A stretch of 64,000 bases of DNA from Rhodocyclales bacterium (GTDB lineage Bacteria > Pseudomonadota > Gammaproteobacteria > Burkholderiales > Rhodocyclaceae). Location: NCBI GenBank assembly GCA_016183655.1, contig JACPEH010000016.1:62001-126000 (forward strand), in the 5' to 3' direction. Positions 29,101 through 37,792 of this stretch are shown one piece after another. The notes below the pieces were generated by a model. That model did no database searches. It was not told where the DNA came from and saw only the letters and a list, made by a program, of their open reading frames with translations. The position numbers and the translations under genes are program-made. Each line of letters starts with the position of its first letter. Position 1 is the first letter of the stretch.

Positions 29101-30528
29101 TCAGCGCCGCTTCATCACCTTCACCGTCTGCAGCGAGGTGTATTCCGCCAGCCCGTGCCGGCCGAACTCGACGCCGATGCCGGACTGCTTGACGCCGCCG
29201 AAGGGCGCATCCGGCTGCACGGCGCCGTGCTCGTTGACCCACACCGTGCCGCATTCGAGACGCCTCGCCAACTCGCCGGCGCGTACCGGATCGGCCGACC
29301 AGAGCGAGCCGCCGAGGCCGTTGTCGCTGGCGTTGGCGCGGGCAATGGCGTCGTCCACGTCGCCGTAGCGGATCACCGGCACCAGCGGCCCGAACTGCTC
29401 CTCGTCGACCACGCGCATGCCGTCCTCGGCGTCGGCGATCACGGTCGGCGCATAGAAATAACCGCCTCCCGGCAGGCGCCGGCCGCCGCAGAGGACGCGC
29501 GCACCGCGATTGCGGGCGTCGTCGGCGAGCGCCTCGACGACGGCGAGCTGTTCGCGGTTCTGCAGCGGGCCGAGCTGCGTTTCCGGCTGCAGGCCGTCGC
29601 CGACCACCGCCGCTTCCGCCAGCCGCGCCAGCTCGGCGCACAGCGGCTCGTAGATGCTGTCGTGCACATAGAGGCGCTTCAGGCAGGCGCAGGTCTGCCC
29701 GTTGTTGTGCAGCGTCGCGGCGAGCAGTTGCGGCGCCACCGCCTTGACGTCGACGTCGGGCAGCACGATGCCGGCATCGTTGCCGCCGAGCTCCAGCGTC
29801 AGCCGCTTCAGGTTGCCGGCGGCGGACTGCATGATCCTGCGCCCGGTCTCGGTGGAGCCGGTGAACACGATCTTGGCGATGCCCGGATGCGTCGCCATCG
29901 CCGCGCCGACCTCGGCGCCGCCGGTGACGACGTTGAGCACGCCCGGAGGCAGGAGGCCGTTGGCCAGCTCGACGAAGCGCAGCGTCGCCAGCGGCGTGTA
30001 TTCCGAGGGCTTGATCAGCACCGTGTTGCCGGCGCGCAGTGCCGGGATGACGTGCCAGACGGCGATCAGCAGCGGCCAGTTCCACGGCGTGATCGAGCCG
30101 ACCACGCCGAGCGGCTTGCGGTGCACCTCCACCCGCGCCTCGTCGTTGTCCTGGATCACTTCGACCGGCAGGTCGAGGTCGGCGGTGACGTGCGTCCAGG
30201 CGATGGCGCCGCCGACCTCCATGCCGGCGCCGACGCCGTTGAGGCCGTTCAAGGGCTTGCCGCTTTCCCGCGTGACCAGTTCCATCAGTTCCGGCATGTG
30301 CGCCTCAAGCGCGTTGCCGAGTTCGTGCAGCAGGCGTTGACGCTCGCCATCCGGCATCGCGCTCCACGCCGGAAACGCCGCCTGCGCGGCGGCGACGGCC
30401 TGGTCGACGTGAGCGGCGCTGCCCTGCGCCACCTCGGCGAAGACCTCGCCGCTGGCCGGGTTGATGACGCCGAATCGGGCATCGGCGGTGACCGGCTGGC
30501 CGTTGATGATCATTGGGTAGAAGCGCAT
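29101..30528 (-). CDS. NAD(P)-dependent aldehyde dehydrogenase (probable arylacetaldehyde)
   Basis: Oxidises an aldehyde to the acid, 475 residues. Landmarks: NWPLLIAVWHVIPALRAGN (Rossmann entrance), FTGSTETGRRIM (cofactor loop), catalytic Glu in LELGGN and nucleophile Cys in NNGQTCACLKR. ATG 30528 is preceded by GAGGAGGAACC; the upstream start at 30543 lies before that site. The gene follows the arylpyruvate decarboxylase on the same strand, separated by the tandem repeat, so phenylacetaldehyde or indoleacetaldehyde is the likely substrate, giving phenylacetate or indoleacetate (inference). Confidence 0.9.
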   Translation of the reverse strand: MRFYPMIINGQPVTADARFGVINPASGEVFAEVAQGSAAHVDQAVAAAQAAFPAWSAMPDGERQRLLHELGNALEAHMPELMELVTRESGKPLNGLNGVGAGMEVGGAIAWTHVTADLDLPVEVIQDNDEARVEVHRKPLGVVGSITPWNWPLLIAVWHVIPALRAGNTVLIKPSEYTPLATLRFVELANGLLPPGVLNVVTGGAEVGAAMATHPGIAKIVFTGSTETGRRIMQSAAGNLKRLTLELGGNDAGIVLPDVDVKAVAPQLLAATLHNNGQTCACLKRLYVHDSIYEPLCAELARLAEAAVVGDGLQPETQLGPLQNREQLAVVEALADDARNRGARVLCGGRRLPGGGYFYAPTVIADAEDGMRVVDEEQFGPLVPVIRYGDVDDAIARANASDNGLGGSLWSADPVRAGELARRLECGTVWVNEHGAVQPDAPFGGVKQSGIGVEFGRHGLAEYTSLQTVKVMKRR

Positions 30529-30614
30529 GGTTCCTCCTCGCATTAGTCAGCTGCTGCGTTCAAACTGCCCCGCCCTCCCGGCGCACGCAAGCTGTCGGTA
30601 TCGACGGTCATCAC

Positions 30615-31310
30615 GGCCACAGGCGCCGCACTGGATTCCGGCTTTCGCCGGAATGACGGTGGTGGCGTTTCCACGTCGACGCCGGGCCTGCCGCGGGGGT
30701 GGCATGACGGCGGAAGGCTGCTTGCGCTGACACTTCCTCCGCACGGGATGCGGCACCGCCGCCTGTTGCACCCGTCACCCCGGCGAAAGCCGGGGGCCAG
30801 CAACGGCGATCGTGCGGCCACAGGCGCCGCACTGGATTCCGGCTTTCGCCGGAATGACGGTGGTGGCGTTTCCTCACCGGCGCCGGGCCTGCCGCGGGGG
30901 CGGCATGACGGCGGAAGGCTGCGTGCGCTGACACGTCCTCCGGACGAGGTGCGGCACCGCCCCCTGTTACACCCGTCACCCCGGCGAAAGCCGGGGTCCA
31001 GCAATGGCGATTGTGCGGCCATAGGCGCCGCACTGGATTCCGGCTTTCGCCGGAATGACGGGGGCGGCGTTGCCTCACAAGCGCCGGGACTGCCGAGGGA
31101 GTGGCATGACGACGGAAGGCTGCTTGCGCTGACACCTCCTCCGAACGGGATGCCCCCCCACCCGTCACCCCGGCGAAAGCCGGGGTCCAGCAATGGCGAT
31201 TGTGCGGCCACAGGCGCCGCACTGGATTCCGGCTTTCGCCGGAATGACGGGGGTGGCGTTGCCTCGCCGACGCCGGGCCTGCCGCGAGGGTGGCATGGCA
31301 ATGTTCTTTC
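30615..31310. repeat. Tandem repeat of about 200 bp, roughly 3.5 copies
   Basis: Units start at 30615, 30816, 31017 and 31206 (periods 201, 201, 189), the last cut off next to the decarboxylase stop. Each complete unit carries the palindrome ATTCCGGCTTTCGCCGGAAT and, about 145 bp on, CCCCGGCGAAAGCCGGGG. Unit sequences differ by scattered substitutions and small indels. It fills the whole gap between two genes that look like one operon, so the transcript would contain about seven stable hairpins. Confidence 0.9.
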
Positions 31311-32943
31311 ATGGCTTCGACGCATTCAATCGCCGCACGCCGGCGACAAAACGCTCCAGCGTCTGCGACAGCACGCCGCGCGGAATCATGATCTCGACCA
31401 GCTGGAAGCGGCCGCGGGTCGCCACCGCCCGGTCCAGCGCCGCCTTCAGCTGGCGCCGCGTATGCACGCGCACGCCGTCGCCGCCCATGCCTGCCGCCAT
31501 CGACGCGAAACCCCAGTCGTCGAGGTTGTTGAACTTCGACTCCGGCTGGAAGGTGCGCAGCATCTCCCAGCTGGCGTTGTTGAACAGCAGCACGATCGGG
31601 TCCCAGCCGTAGCGCCGGCAGTTTCCCAATTCCCAGCCGGTCATCTGGAAGGCGCCGTCGCCGACCAGGATCAGCGGCCGCTGCCCGGTCGCCGCCTGCA
31701 GGCCGAGGCCGGCGGGAACGCCGTAGCCCATCGTCGCGTAGTAGCCGGGCGCGACCAGCGCGGTGTGCTCGATGTCCATCGCCGTGAACAGGCAGTCGCC
31801 GACGTCGGAGGCGATCGGCAGCTTGCCGTGTTCGGCCATCAGGTCGTTCACCGCGGTGGCGATGTCGTTGGGGGCGATCGCCGCGTCGTCGGCGACGAGG
31901 CCATGCGGGTAATGGGTGTGGCTGACCTCGCGCTGCCGCTGCGGCTCGCCGGTGCGTTCGAGCAGCGCATCGACCAGCGCCGCCAGCGGCATCTCGGGAT
32001 AGACGTGGTAGCCCAGGCGCACCTCGCCGTTGCAGGCGACGATGCTCTTCCGCAAGTCGATCTTCTTCGCGGAGACGGCGAAGTTGGTGTCGGAGAGGAT
32101 CACGCCGAGCAGGAACAGGCCGTCCGAGTTCTCGACCAGTTGCGTCACCTCCGGCAGCCCGGCCACGCCCATGTAGGTGCCGACCAGCGCCGCGTCGGAA
32201 TCGGCGAGCAGGCCGCGCCCCATGAAGCAGGTGGCGACCGGCAAGGCGAGGCGACGCGCCAGTTCGGCGACCTTGTGCTCCAGCCCGTAGCGGCGCACCT
32301 CGACGTCCACCATCAGCACCGGCCGTTCGGCGGCGGCGAGCCGGCGCAGCACCTCGTCGGCGCAGGCGGCGAGCGCCTCGGCATCGACCTCGGCCGCCGC
32401 CGGCGGCGGCACCTCGGCGCACGGCACGGCGACCATGTCGCGCGGCAGCTCGATGTACACCGGCCGCGACTGCCTGAGGCAGTTGCCGAGCACGCGGGCG
32501 ATGTCGGCCGGCGCGCGGCTGGCATCATCCAGCCGCACGCGGTCGCAGGTGATTTCCTCGAAGATGCGGAACTGCGAGTCGAGCGTCTTCGCCTGATGGT
32601 GCAGCAACAGGCCGGAGCGCGACTCGCCCTTGCCCGGCCCGCCGGAGAGCACCACCAGCGGCACCTTCTCGGCGTAGGCGGCGGCCACCGCGTTGATCAT
32701 GTTCAGCGCGCCGGCGCCGTAGGTCACCGCGGCGACGCCCAGCGACGTTCCCCCGCCCTCGATGCGCGCCGCCGCGTCGGCGGCGAAACCGACCGCCGGC
32801 TCATGCGACAGCGTGAACAGCGGCAGGATCTGCGACTCCTCGATGATGCGGAAGAAAGGCAGCGCGAAGTCGCCGGGAATGCCGAAAATCTGGCGGGCGC
32901 CGTTGGCCTTGAAGGCGTGCAGCAGGGATTCGGTGAGGTTCAT
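31309..32943 (-). CDS. ipdC: Phenylpyruvate/indolepyruvate decarboxylase (ThDP-dependent)
   Basis: Decarboxylates an aryl-2-oxo acid to the arylacetaldehyde. The 544-residue length and domain plan match Azospirillum IpdC/PPDC. Catalytic Glu near 48 lies in LSHEPAVGFAADAAARI; the ThDP-Mg motif begins GDGAFQMTGWELGN and closes with NN (VLLFNN). ATG 32943 is preceded by AAGGAAAG; the longer frame from 33021 would reach into the promoter region. It is divergent from an Lrp/AsnC regulator with two palindromes between, as expected for an amino-acid-responsive aromatic pathway. Phenylalanine breakdown to phenylacetate is likelier than auxin synthesis for a non-plant isolate, but substrate preference is not readable. 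Confidence 0.88.
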   Translation of the reverse strand: MNLTESLLHAFKANGARQIFGIPGDFALPFFRIIEESQILPLFTLSHEPAVGFAADAAARIEGGGTSLGVAAVTYGAGALNMINAVAAAYAEKVPLVVLSGGPGKGESRSGLLLHHQAKTLDSQFRIFEEITCDRVRLDDASRAPADIARVLGNCLRQSRPVYIELPRDMVAVPCAEVPPPAAAEVDAEALAACADEVLRRLAAAERPVLMVDVEVRRYGLEHKVAELARRLALPVATCFMGRGLLADSDAALVGTYMGVAGLPEVTQLVENSDGLFLLGVILSDTNFAVSAKKIDLRKSIVACNGEVRLGYHVYPEMPLAALVDALLERTGEPQRQREVSHTHYPHGLVADDAAIAPNDIATAVNDLMAEHGKLPIASDVGDCLFTAMDIEHTALVAPGYYATMGYGVPAGLGLQAATGQRPLILVGDGAFQMTGWELGNCRRYGWDPIVLLFNNASWEMLRTFQPESKFNNLDDWGFASMAAGMGGDGVRVHTRRQLKAALDRAVATRGRFQLVEIMIPRGVLSQTLERFVAGVRRLNASKP

Positions 32944-32993
32944 GGGGTCGCTTTCCTTGCGCTGGGAACTGCCCACATTATTCCGACAAGCGG

Positions 32994-33010
32994 ACGAACA
33001 TTGTGTTCGT
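32994..33010. promoter_or_regulatory. Palindromic operator candidate 1
   Basis: ACGAACA and TGTTCGT, perfect 7-bp arms around TTG, in the 122-bp divergent promoter region. Its centre lies 41 bp from the centre of the second palindrome. Confidence 0.5.
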
Positions 33011-33032
33011 AATTCGATCAATCGCCGCTACG

Positions 33033-33053
33033 ATATGCACGTTTCGTGCATAT
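33033..33053. promoter_or_regulatory. Palindromic operator candidate 2
   Basis: ATATGCACG and CGTGCATAT, perfect 9-bp arms around TTT, ending 12 bp before the Lrp/AsnC start codon. Arm length and spacer fit a dimeric Lrp-family binding site; position suits autoregulation and control of ipdC. Confidence 0.6.
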
Positions 33054-33065
33054 CCCGGGAAAATC

Positions 33066-33584
33066 ATGAGCGAACTCAGCATCGACCGCTACGACCTGCA
33101 GCTACTCGCCGCGCTCCAGCGCGACGGCCACGCCACCAACGCCGAACTCGGCGAGCAGGCCAGCCTCTCCGCCTCGCAGATCAGCCGCCGCATCCAGCGG
33201 CTGGAGGAAGCGAAGGTCATCACCGGCTACGCCGCGCTGCTCGACCCGCACGCGCTCGGCCTCGGCGTCACCGCCTACGCCCAGATCATCCTCGAACGCC
33301 ACGACAAGACGCGGCCGGCCGAATTCGAGCGCGCGGTGCTGGCGATGCCGGAAGTGCTCGAATGCTTCGCCGTCACCGGCGAGGCCGACTACCTGCTGCG
33401 CATCGTCTCCCCCGACCTCGCCGCATTCTCCGACCTGATGATGAAACGCCTGCTCACCCTGCCCGGCGTCGCCCAGGTGAAAACGAATATCGCGCTGTCG
33501 AAAGTGAAGGAAACGCACGAGCTGCCGCTGGACCACGTCGCGCAGCCGCGGCAGCAGCGGCGACGGGTGAAGTACACCGGGTGA
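33066..33584 (+). CDS. Lrp/AsnC-family transcriptional regulator
   Basis: Regulator of 172 residues: N-terminal helix-turn-helix (NAELGEQASLSASQISRRIQ) and C-terminal RAM ligand domain (TAYAQIILER, CFAVTGEADYLLRIVSPDL). ATG 33066 follows GGGAAAATC; an upstream start at 33003 would include the palindrome. It is divergent from ipdC and probably senses an aromatic or branched amino acid to control the decarboxylase-dehydrogenase pair (inference). It has a short basic tail. Confidence 0.92.
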   Translation: MSELSIDRYDLQLLAALQRDGHATNAELGEQASLSASQISRRIQRLEEAKVITGYAALLDPHALGLGVTAYAQIILERHDKTRPAEFERAVLAMPEVLECFAVTGEADYLLRIVSPDLAAFSDLMMKRLLTLPGVAQVKTNIALSKVKETHELPLDHVAQPRQQRRRVKYTG

Positions 33585-33841
33585 GGACGGGGTGGGGAAG
33601 CACGGTTTGGCGGGTAGCTATTGCCGACAGCGGTAGTTTTGCTTGGCCGGCCGAAGCCGCAACTGCTGATACTACGTATCGCTTCTGCGTAAGTGCTTTA
33701 CGGAAAACATGCCAAACACCTACCTTCGAGCAGATCATCCCTCTTTGTTCTTTATGACCTTGGATTGATCGCGGCGTCCACTCCCGGCATGATGCATGGG
33801 ATCATTTTCCTACCCTTCCATCAGCACCAGAGAGAGCGCCA

Positions 33842-34141
33842 GTGGCTTCGGCTTACCCAGTTGCAGTGTTCATCGTATACGCCCTGATGGGGCTTATTGT
33901 GCTGCCGGCGGCATGGTGGCTAATGGCTTATTGGCAAAAGCGAAGGAAGCTCAAGAAGCTTTCGGTGGCATCCCTCTATTGGTCGGCTACTCCCATGCTT
34001 TCATTTGTCGCCCTGTATCTTGGGGCAGAGGACATATTGATCCCGCCGATAGTTGCCGGCATCGTCTTCTTTCTCACCCCGGTGATTAATACGGTTGCGC
34101 TGATCGTGGTTGCAATACTGACGGTGACGCAATCGAATTAA
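33842..34141 (+). CDS. Small membrane protein in A+T-richer island
   Basis: Protein of 99 residues with a GTG start and three hydrophobic segments (VAVFIVYALMGLIVLPAAWW; ATPMLSFVALYLG; IPPIVAGIVFFLTPVINTV), with a basic loop after the first. Function unknown. Its last 4 bp overlap the convergent end of the TPR-membrane gene. Base use is clearly less G+C-rich than the flanking core genes, as in the next four genes. Confidence 0.6.
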   Translation: MASAYPVAVFIVYALMGLIVLPAAWWLMAYWQKRRKLKKLSVASLYWSATPMLSFVALYLGAEDILIPPIVAGIVFFLTPVINTVALIVVAILTVTQSN

Positions 34142-35073
34142 TAACCGGGCCGCAATTGCACCTGTTGCAGTTCGCGCGCAAGCATCTGGGTAAATTTACG
34201 AGGCGCGATCCATGTGTAGATGACGAAACCCAACCACGCAACGTCGAGAAGTCTCGACGCTTGGCCCTGGTTGGCGTCATGAAGTACCAGCGAGACGACT
34301 TGATATGCGAGAAACACACCGACAAGCAACAACGTCGCTCGCAGAGGACCTCCCGAACCCACTAGTGCTTGCCAGCGCCACCACAGGCCGAGTGACCAGC
34401 TCTGCCGCGCCTTAATACTGCATAGCAATCCCAGCGCACCCGGGTCGCTCGGGTCCTGTCGCAGCGCCCATATGGCATGCTCTCGAGCACCTTCAAGGTC
34501 ACCTCGGCGCAACAGAATTCTGCCCATAAGCACTAGGGCCTCTTGGTGTTCAGGCATGACTCCGAGCGCGGCATGTGCATCCTGCCAGGCGTGGTCGACT
34601 TGCCCTTGGGTCAGAGCGAAGTAACCGCAGGCAGTCAGTACGGCCGGATTATTGGGCTCCGCCTCGCGTGCTTTCTTTAGAGAACGCGCCTGCTCCTCAA
34701 CGCGATGGTCGAGTGACGCGATGAACGCTTGGGTGCAGAGTGCGTCCACGTCTTGTGGATCGAATGCCAAGCATTGCTCAACGTGAGATTTTGCCTCCAG
34801 TGGGCGTCGGTGAGCGATCAGTGCCCAAGCCATCGCGTGGTGCGCAAGCGGGCTCTCGGGTGCCAGCAATAGACCGATCTCAGCTTCGCGTTGCGCCGCG
34901 TGGATGCGCTTGGCACCGACAAGTGCGAGCGCCAGAATGCTATGCGCGTCGGCGTTTTCAGGATCTTCACTAAGAATTCGCCGTAGTACCTCAATCGCCG
35001 CATAATGCTGGCCCTGCCGGTTGAGGGCGATCGCACGGTCTAAGTCTCGGCTGCCATGAGAAGGTGAAGTCAT
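34138..35073 (-). CDS. TPR protein with two C-terminal membrane helices
   Basis: Protein of 311 residues. About 1-215 are tetratricopeptide repeats (SRDLDRAIALNRQGQHYAAI, ADAHSILALALVGAKRIHAA, PAVLTACGYFALTQGQVDHA), a protein-binding scaffold on the cytosolic side. Helices follow at about 240-262 (RATLLLVGVFLAYQVVSLVL) and 275-292. It overlaps the upstream four-helix protein by ATGA. With that protein and the AAA+ ATPase it forms a three-gene operon whose function I do not recognise. Confidence 0.75.
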   Translation of the reverse strand: MTSPSHGSRDLDRAIALNRQGQHYAAIEVLRRILSEDPENADAHSILALALVGAKRIHAAQREAEIGLLLAPESPLAHHAMAWALIAHRRPLEAKSHVEQCLAFDPQDVDALCTQAFIASLDHRVEEQARSLKKAREAEPNNPAVLTACGYFALTQGQVDHAWQDAHAALGVMPEHQEALVLMGRILLRRGDLEGAREHAIWALRQDPSDPGALGLLCSIKARQSWSLGLWWRWQALVGSGGPLRATLLLVGVFLAYQVVSLVLHDANQGQASRLLDVAWLGFVIYTWIAPRKFTQMLARELQQVQLRPGY

Positions 35074-35549
35074 GCGAATAAGACTTGGAGCAGTGAGGAA
35101 CCAGCCAGCGCGCTAGCGACGGCAGGACGAAGCAGGAACACCGCAAACAACAATGGAATTACTCCGTTCGCCTTGCTGCCACCATAGTGCTCGTGGAGTT
35201 CCAGCGCTCGCTGTTGCAGGAAACCAGCCATGTAGGCAAAACCGAGCTTACTGACCAGCGCCAGTAGAACCAAGTACTTTGCTGCATGCGCGCTGATCAT
35301 TCCGGCATCCTTTCCGATACCGACGAGAACGAGCACCAGCAATGCACCAAAGACACCGGCCAAACACGTCGACAATTCGCGTACCCGTGTCGGCGAACCG
35401 AGTGCGAAGCCGTTAAACGCCAACCAAGCTAGGCCAGGGATACCACCGACCACCATACACGCCAGTACAGGCCAGAACGGATCGACGACAAAGCGCGATA
35501 GTGTGCTGGGCATTGGCTCGTCGGCAATTTGGTAACGCGCGCGGCTCAT
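35070..35549 (-). CDS. Four-helix membrane protein of the AAA+ operon
   Basis: Protein of 159 residues with about four TM segments (PFWPVLACMVVGGIPGLAWL; ELSTCLAGVFGALLVLVLVG; AKYLVLLALVSKLGFAYMAG; GVIPLLFAVFLLRPAVASAL) and a short cytosolic N-terminus. No family recognised. Start and stop overlap the neighbouring genes by 4 bp on both sides, so the three proteins are probably made in fixed ratio and act together. Confidence 0.7.
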   Translation of the reverse strand: MSRARYQIADEPMPSTLSRFVVDPFWPVLACMVVGGIPGLAWLAFNGFALGSPTRVRELSTCLAGVFGALLVLVLVGIGKDAGMISAHAAKYLVLLALVSKLGFAYMAGFLQQRALELHEHYGGSKANGVIPLLFAVFLLRPAVASALAGSSLLQVLFA

Positions 35550-36889
35550 GGTTTGCCGAACGTCTTAAGAAAATCCAGTACCTCGTCGTACTGACCGCCC
35601 TCATTCGCGTAGCGCGCGTAATTACGCGCTGTGCTTAGCCATTCGAGCGTGGTCGATCGTGCCTGCTTGAGCGCGAACTTGAGCAATGCATCCGTAAGGG
35701 GCACTTCTTCACCACGATCGATTGACGCTTCGATTGCCTCGTCGACTGCGGTTTCGACGACGTCAGCGATGTCAGCCCCAGAAAAACCGCTAGTATTCCG
35801 CGCGATGAAGTCGAGGTCGATCGGACCGGAGGTTGGTCGATTCGACATCAGGCCGGCGAGGATATCCCGGCGCGCTGCCTGATCCGGCGGCGGCACGAAA
35901 AGCACGCGATCGAACCGACCAGGCCGGCGGAAAGCCGGATCGACAGCCCAAGGCACATTGGTCGCGGCGAGGATCAGCACACCGTCGTTGTCCTGGGCGA
36001 AGCCGTCTAATTCGGCAAGGAACTGGCTGACCAACTTGGCCGATGTGGCCTCTCGGTTATATTGCCGCTTTCCGCCAAGTGCCTCAACCTCGTCGAAGAA
36101 CAGCACAGCGGGTTTATTACGGCGGGCTTGGTCGAATAGCGCATGTAGCTTACGTTCCGATTCACCGATGTACATGTCGAGCACATCCGATACCTGAACG
36201 TTGTAGAACGTAGCACCACACTCGCCGGCGGTGGCCCGCGCTAGCAGCGTCTTACCGCATCCGGGCGGCCCATACATCAGCACGCCGCCCCCAGCCTTTT
36301 TTGCGAAGCGTTGAAACAGCGTGGGCTTCTGGAAGGGAGTGAGGATGCGCCGACGAATCTGCTTTTTGATCTCGTCTAGTCCACCGACGTCGGCAAAGAC
36401 GATGCGCCGCTGCTCAGGTTGTATTAGCCGCATTACATCGCTTTCGCGAGTCTCCTCATTGGCAATACTCGTCACACGAGCGGCGTTGCGTGCCGCATCA
36501 ATTCGGACCACACGGCCGTCAAGCTCAGACTTCAGGGCGAAGTCCTCCAGTGTCGGGTTCTCAGCGACAGCGTGATAGTAAGCGTCGGTGGCCTCACTGC
36601 GCTGCCCCATCGCGAGCAGTGCTCGGGCGCGCCATAGCTGCGATTCGGCTCCCTCTTCCGGCAGAAACTCAAGCGCCTCGGCATACAGGCCTTCATCGCA
36701 AAGAGCACGCCCAAGTTTCAGACGAAGAGGGATGCCAAGTTGGTTCAAGTAGGCAGCCAGAAACTGCCCTGCACGCTGCGTCTGGTGGGTGGCGAGCGCG
36801 GTTTCCAGATAAGCGCTTACAAGCGCACCGTTGCCGGGATTCTCGTTCAGAGTGGATTCGATTGGCAGGAGAATGTCGGGAGTCGTCAT
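35546..36889 (-). CDS. Classical AAA+ ATPase with N-terminal TPR-like domain
   Basis: Protein of 447 residues of the Cdc48/Vps4/PAN-like clade, unusual in bacteria outside FtsH. Residues 1-115 are TPR-like helices. The AAA+ domain (about 160-400) has FADVGGLDEIKKQI, Walker A GPPGCGKT (207-214), pore-loop Tyr in DMYIGESE, Walker B VLFFDE, and RRPGRFDR (321-328) with the arginine fingers. No protease or membrane anchor is attached. I use ATG 36889; the 22 extra residues of a frame from 36955 look random. It probably unfolds or remodels a protein at the membrane with its two membrane partners (inference). Confidence 0.85.
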   Translation of the reverse strand: MTTPDILLPIESTLNENPGNGALVSAYLETALATHQTQRAGQFLAAYLNQLGIPLRLKLGRALCDEGLYAEALEFLPEEGAESQLWRARALLAMGQRSEATDAYYHAVAENPTLEDFALKSELDGRVVRIDAARNAARVTSIANEETRESDVMRLIQPEQRRIVFADVGGLDEIKKQIRRRILTPFQKPTLFQRFAKKAGGGVLMYGPPGCGKTLLARATAGECGATFYNVQVSDVLDMYIGESERKLHALFDQARRNKPAVLFFDEVEALGGKRQYNREATSAKLVSQFLAELDGFAQDNDGVLILAATNVPWAVDPAFRRPGRFDRVLFVPPPDQAARRDILAGLMSNRPTSGPIDLDFIARNTSGFSGADIADVVETAVDEAIEASIDRGEEVPLTDALLKFALKQARSTTLEWLSTARNYARYANEGGQYDEVLDFLKTFGKP

Positions 36890-37034
36890 CGAATAAGCTG
36901 CAGGGCAAAGACTTACAAATGGTAATGGAGTTCGTCGGATACACATCGCGTGCACAATGGCCTACTGATCTTCAGTCAAGCGACCTCGTTTCGAGGGAGC
37001 GACTCCATGCATTACGAAATTCTTTTCCCGTCAG

Positions 37035-37301
37035 CTATGGCGACTTGGATTCGAAAGCCATCACTGTCCTCCTGGAGAATGACCACAGGAGAGTGACGCC
37101 CCATCCTAGCAATCCCAACAGAGGGAATGGCTCTATTTGCGGTATGGAACCAGCCCCAGGGATGCCGTATGCAACGACCAATGAAATTGCATTCAGAACA
37201 AAGATCGCCTTTTCCTGCTGATGGCTGCGCATGACCCCAATATAGGTCGGCAAGAAGGATGCGAAGAGCACAATTAGATTGAAAATGAATTCGCCGGTCA
37301 T
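37035..37301 (-). CDS. Superinfection immunity-family membrane protein
   Basis: Protein of 88 residues. LIVLFASFLPTYIGVMRSH, then a helix AIFVLNAISLVVAYGIPG, and FPLLGLLGWGVTLLWSF match the three-part pattern of the Imm_superinfect family (T4 Imm-like small membrane proteins that block DNA injection by related phages). It lies upstream of the AAA+ operon on the same strand with about 145 bp between, in the A+T-richer island. Family membership is a pattern call; activity is not demonstrated. Confidence 0.7.
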   Translation of the reverse strand: MTGEFIFNLIVLFASFLPTYIGVMRSHQQEKAIFVLNAISLVVAYGIPGAGSIPQIEPFPLLGLLGWGVTLLWSFSRRTVMAFESKSP

Positions 37302-37792
37302 AGAAAGTGGGCGGCCTCAATGGCGCATATGGCAAAAAAATAATTTTTGGGCGGCTACTACGCCCCCCGGAAACGGTCTATTAGGCTAGATCAGATATCC
37401 CGATCTTTCGCACCCAGGTGCGAGGTTGGAAGGTTACAGGGTGTCTCAGGCGCCATTTATTCATCATTGGTTGTTGCCTTGTAAAAGGATATCAGCATAG
37501 GTGTACTTCATATCACCGTTGTCAAAATACAACTGTCAAATGGAACCGCTGGGTTGGTGCGCGAATTGATATGCATAGTTTATTATCCCCTTGGAATCGT
37601 TCCCCCAGCAAGAAAATGCCCTGGCTGCGTCCGTAACAACTCCAAAGATACGGACGAAGCGGCGGGCAGCACGTATTCTCCGAAAGCCCGAAAGCTGCCG
37701 TTTATGGGGAACTTAGCCACGGTCGGTCGGCCGCGACCAGCCGCCGCATCGAAGCGATTCAGGCATCTATCGCCCCCGGCACAATCCGCCCC
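37302..37792. other. Gene-free A+T-rich stretch at island edge
   Basis: About 490 bp without a convincing gene. A plus-strand frame at 37554-37796 has a hydrophobic start and a CPGC pair, which could be a remnant of a small membrane/zinc-ribbon protein, but it lacks a good start and its second half looks random. No tRNA end, integrase or clear direct repeat was seen. Confidence 0.5.

Noticed and set aside
30615-31310. CRISPR array
   Set aside because: Units are about 200 bp and nearly identical throughout, with no short repeat/unique spacer pattern and no cas genes.
30543-32422. Minus-strand frames rich in PSFRRKPESS-type repeats
   Set aside because: They translate the tandem palindromic repeat; no domain, no ribosome binding site.
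33585-37792. Integrative element with integrase and att sites
   Set aside because: Composition suggests transfer, but no integrase, tRNA or direct repeats were seen at the borders.
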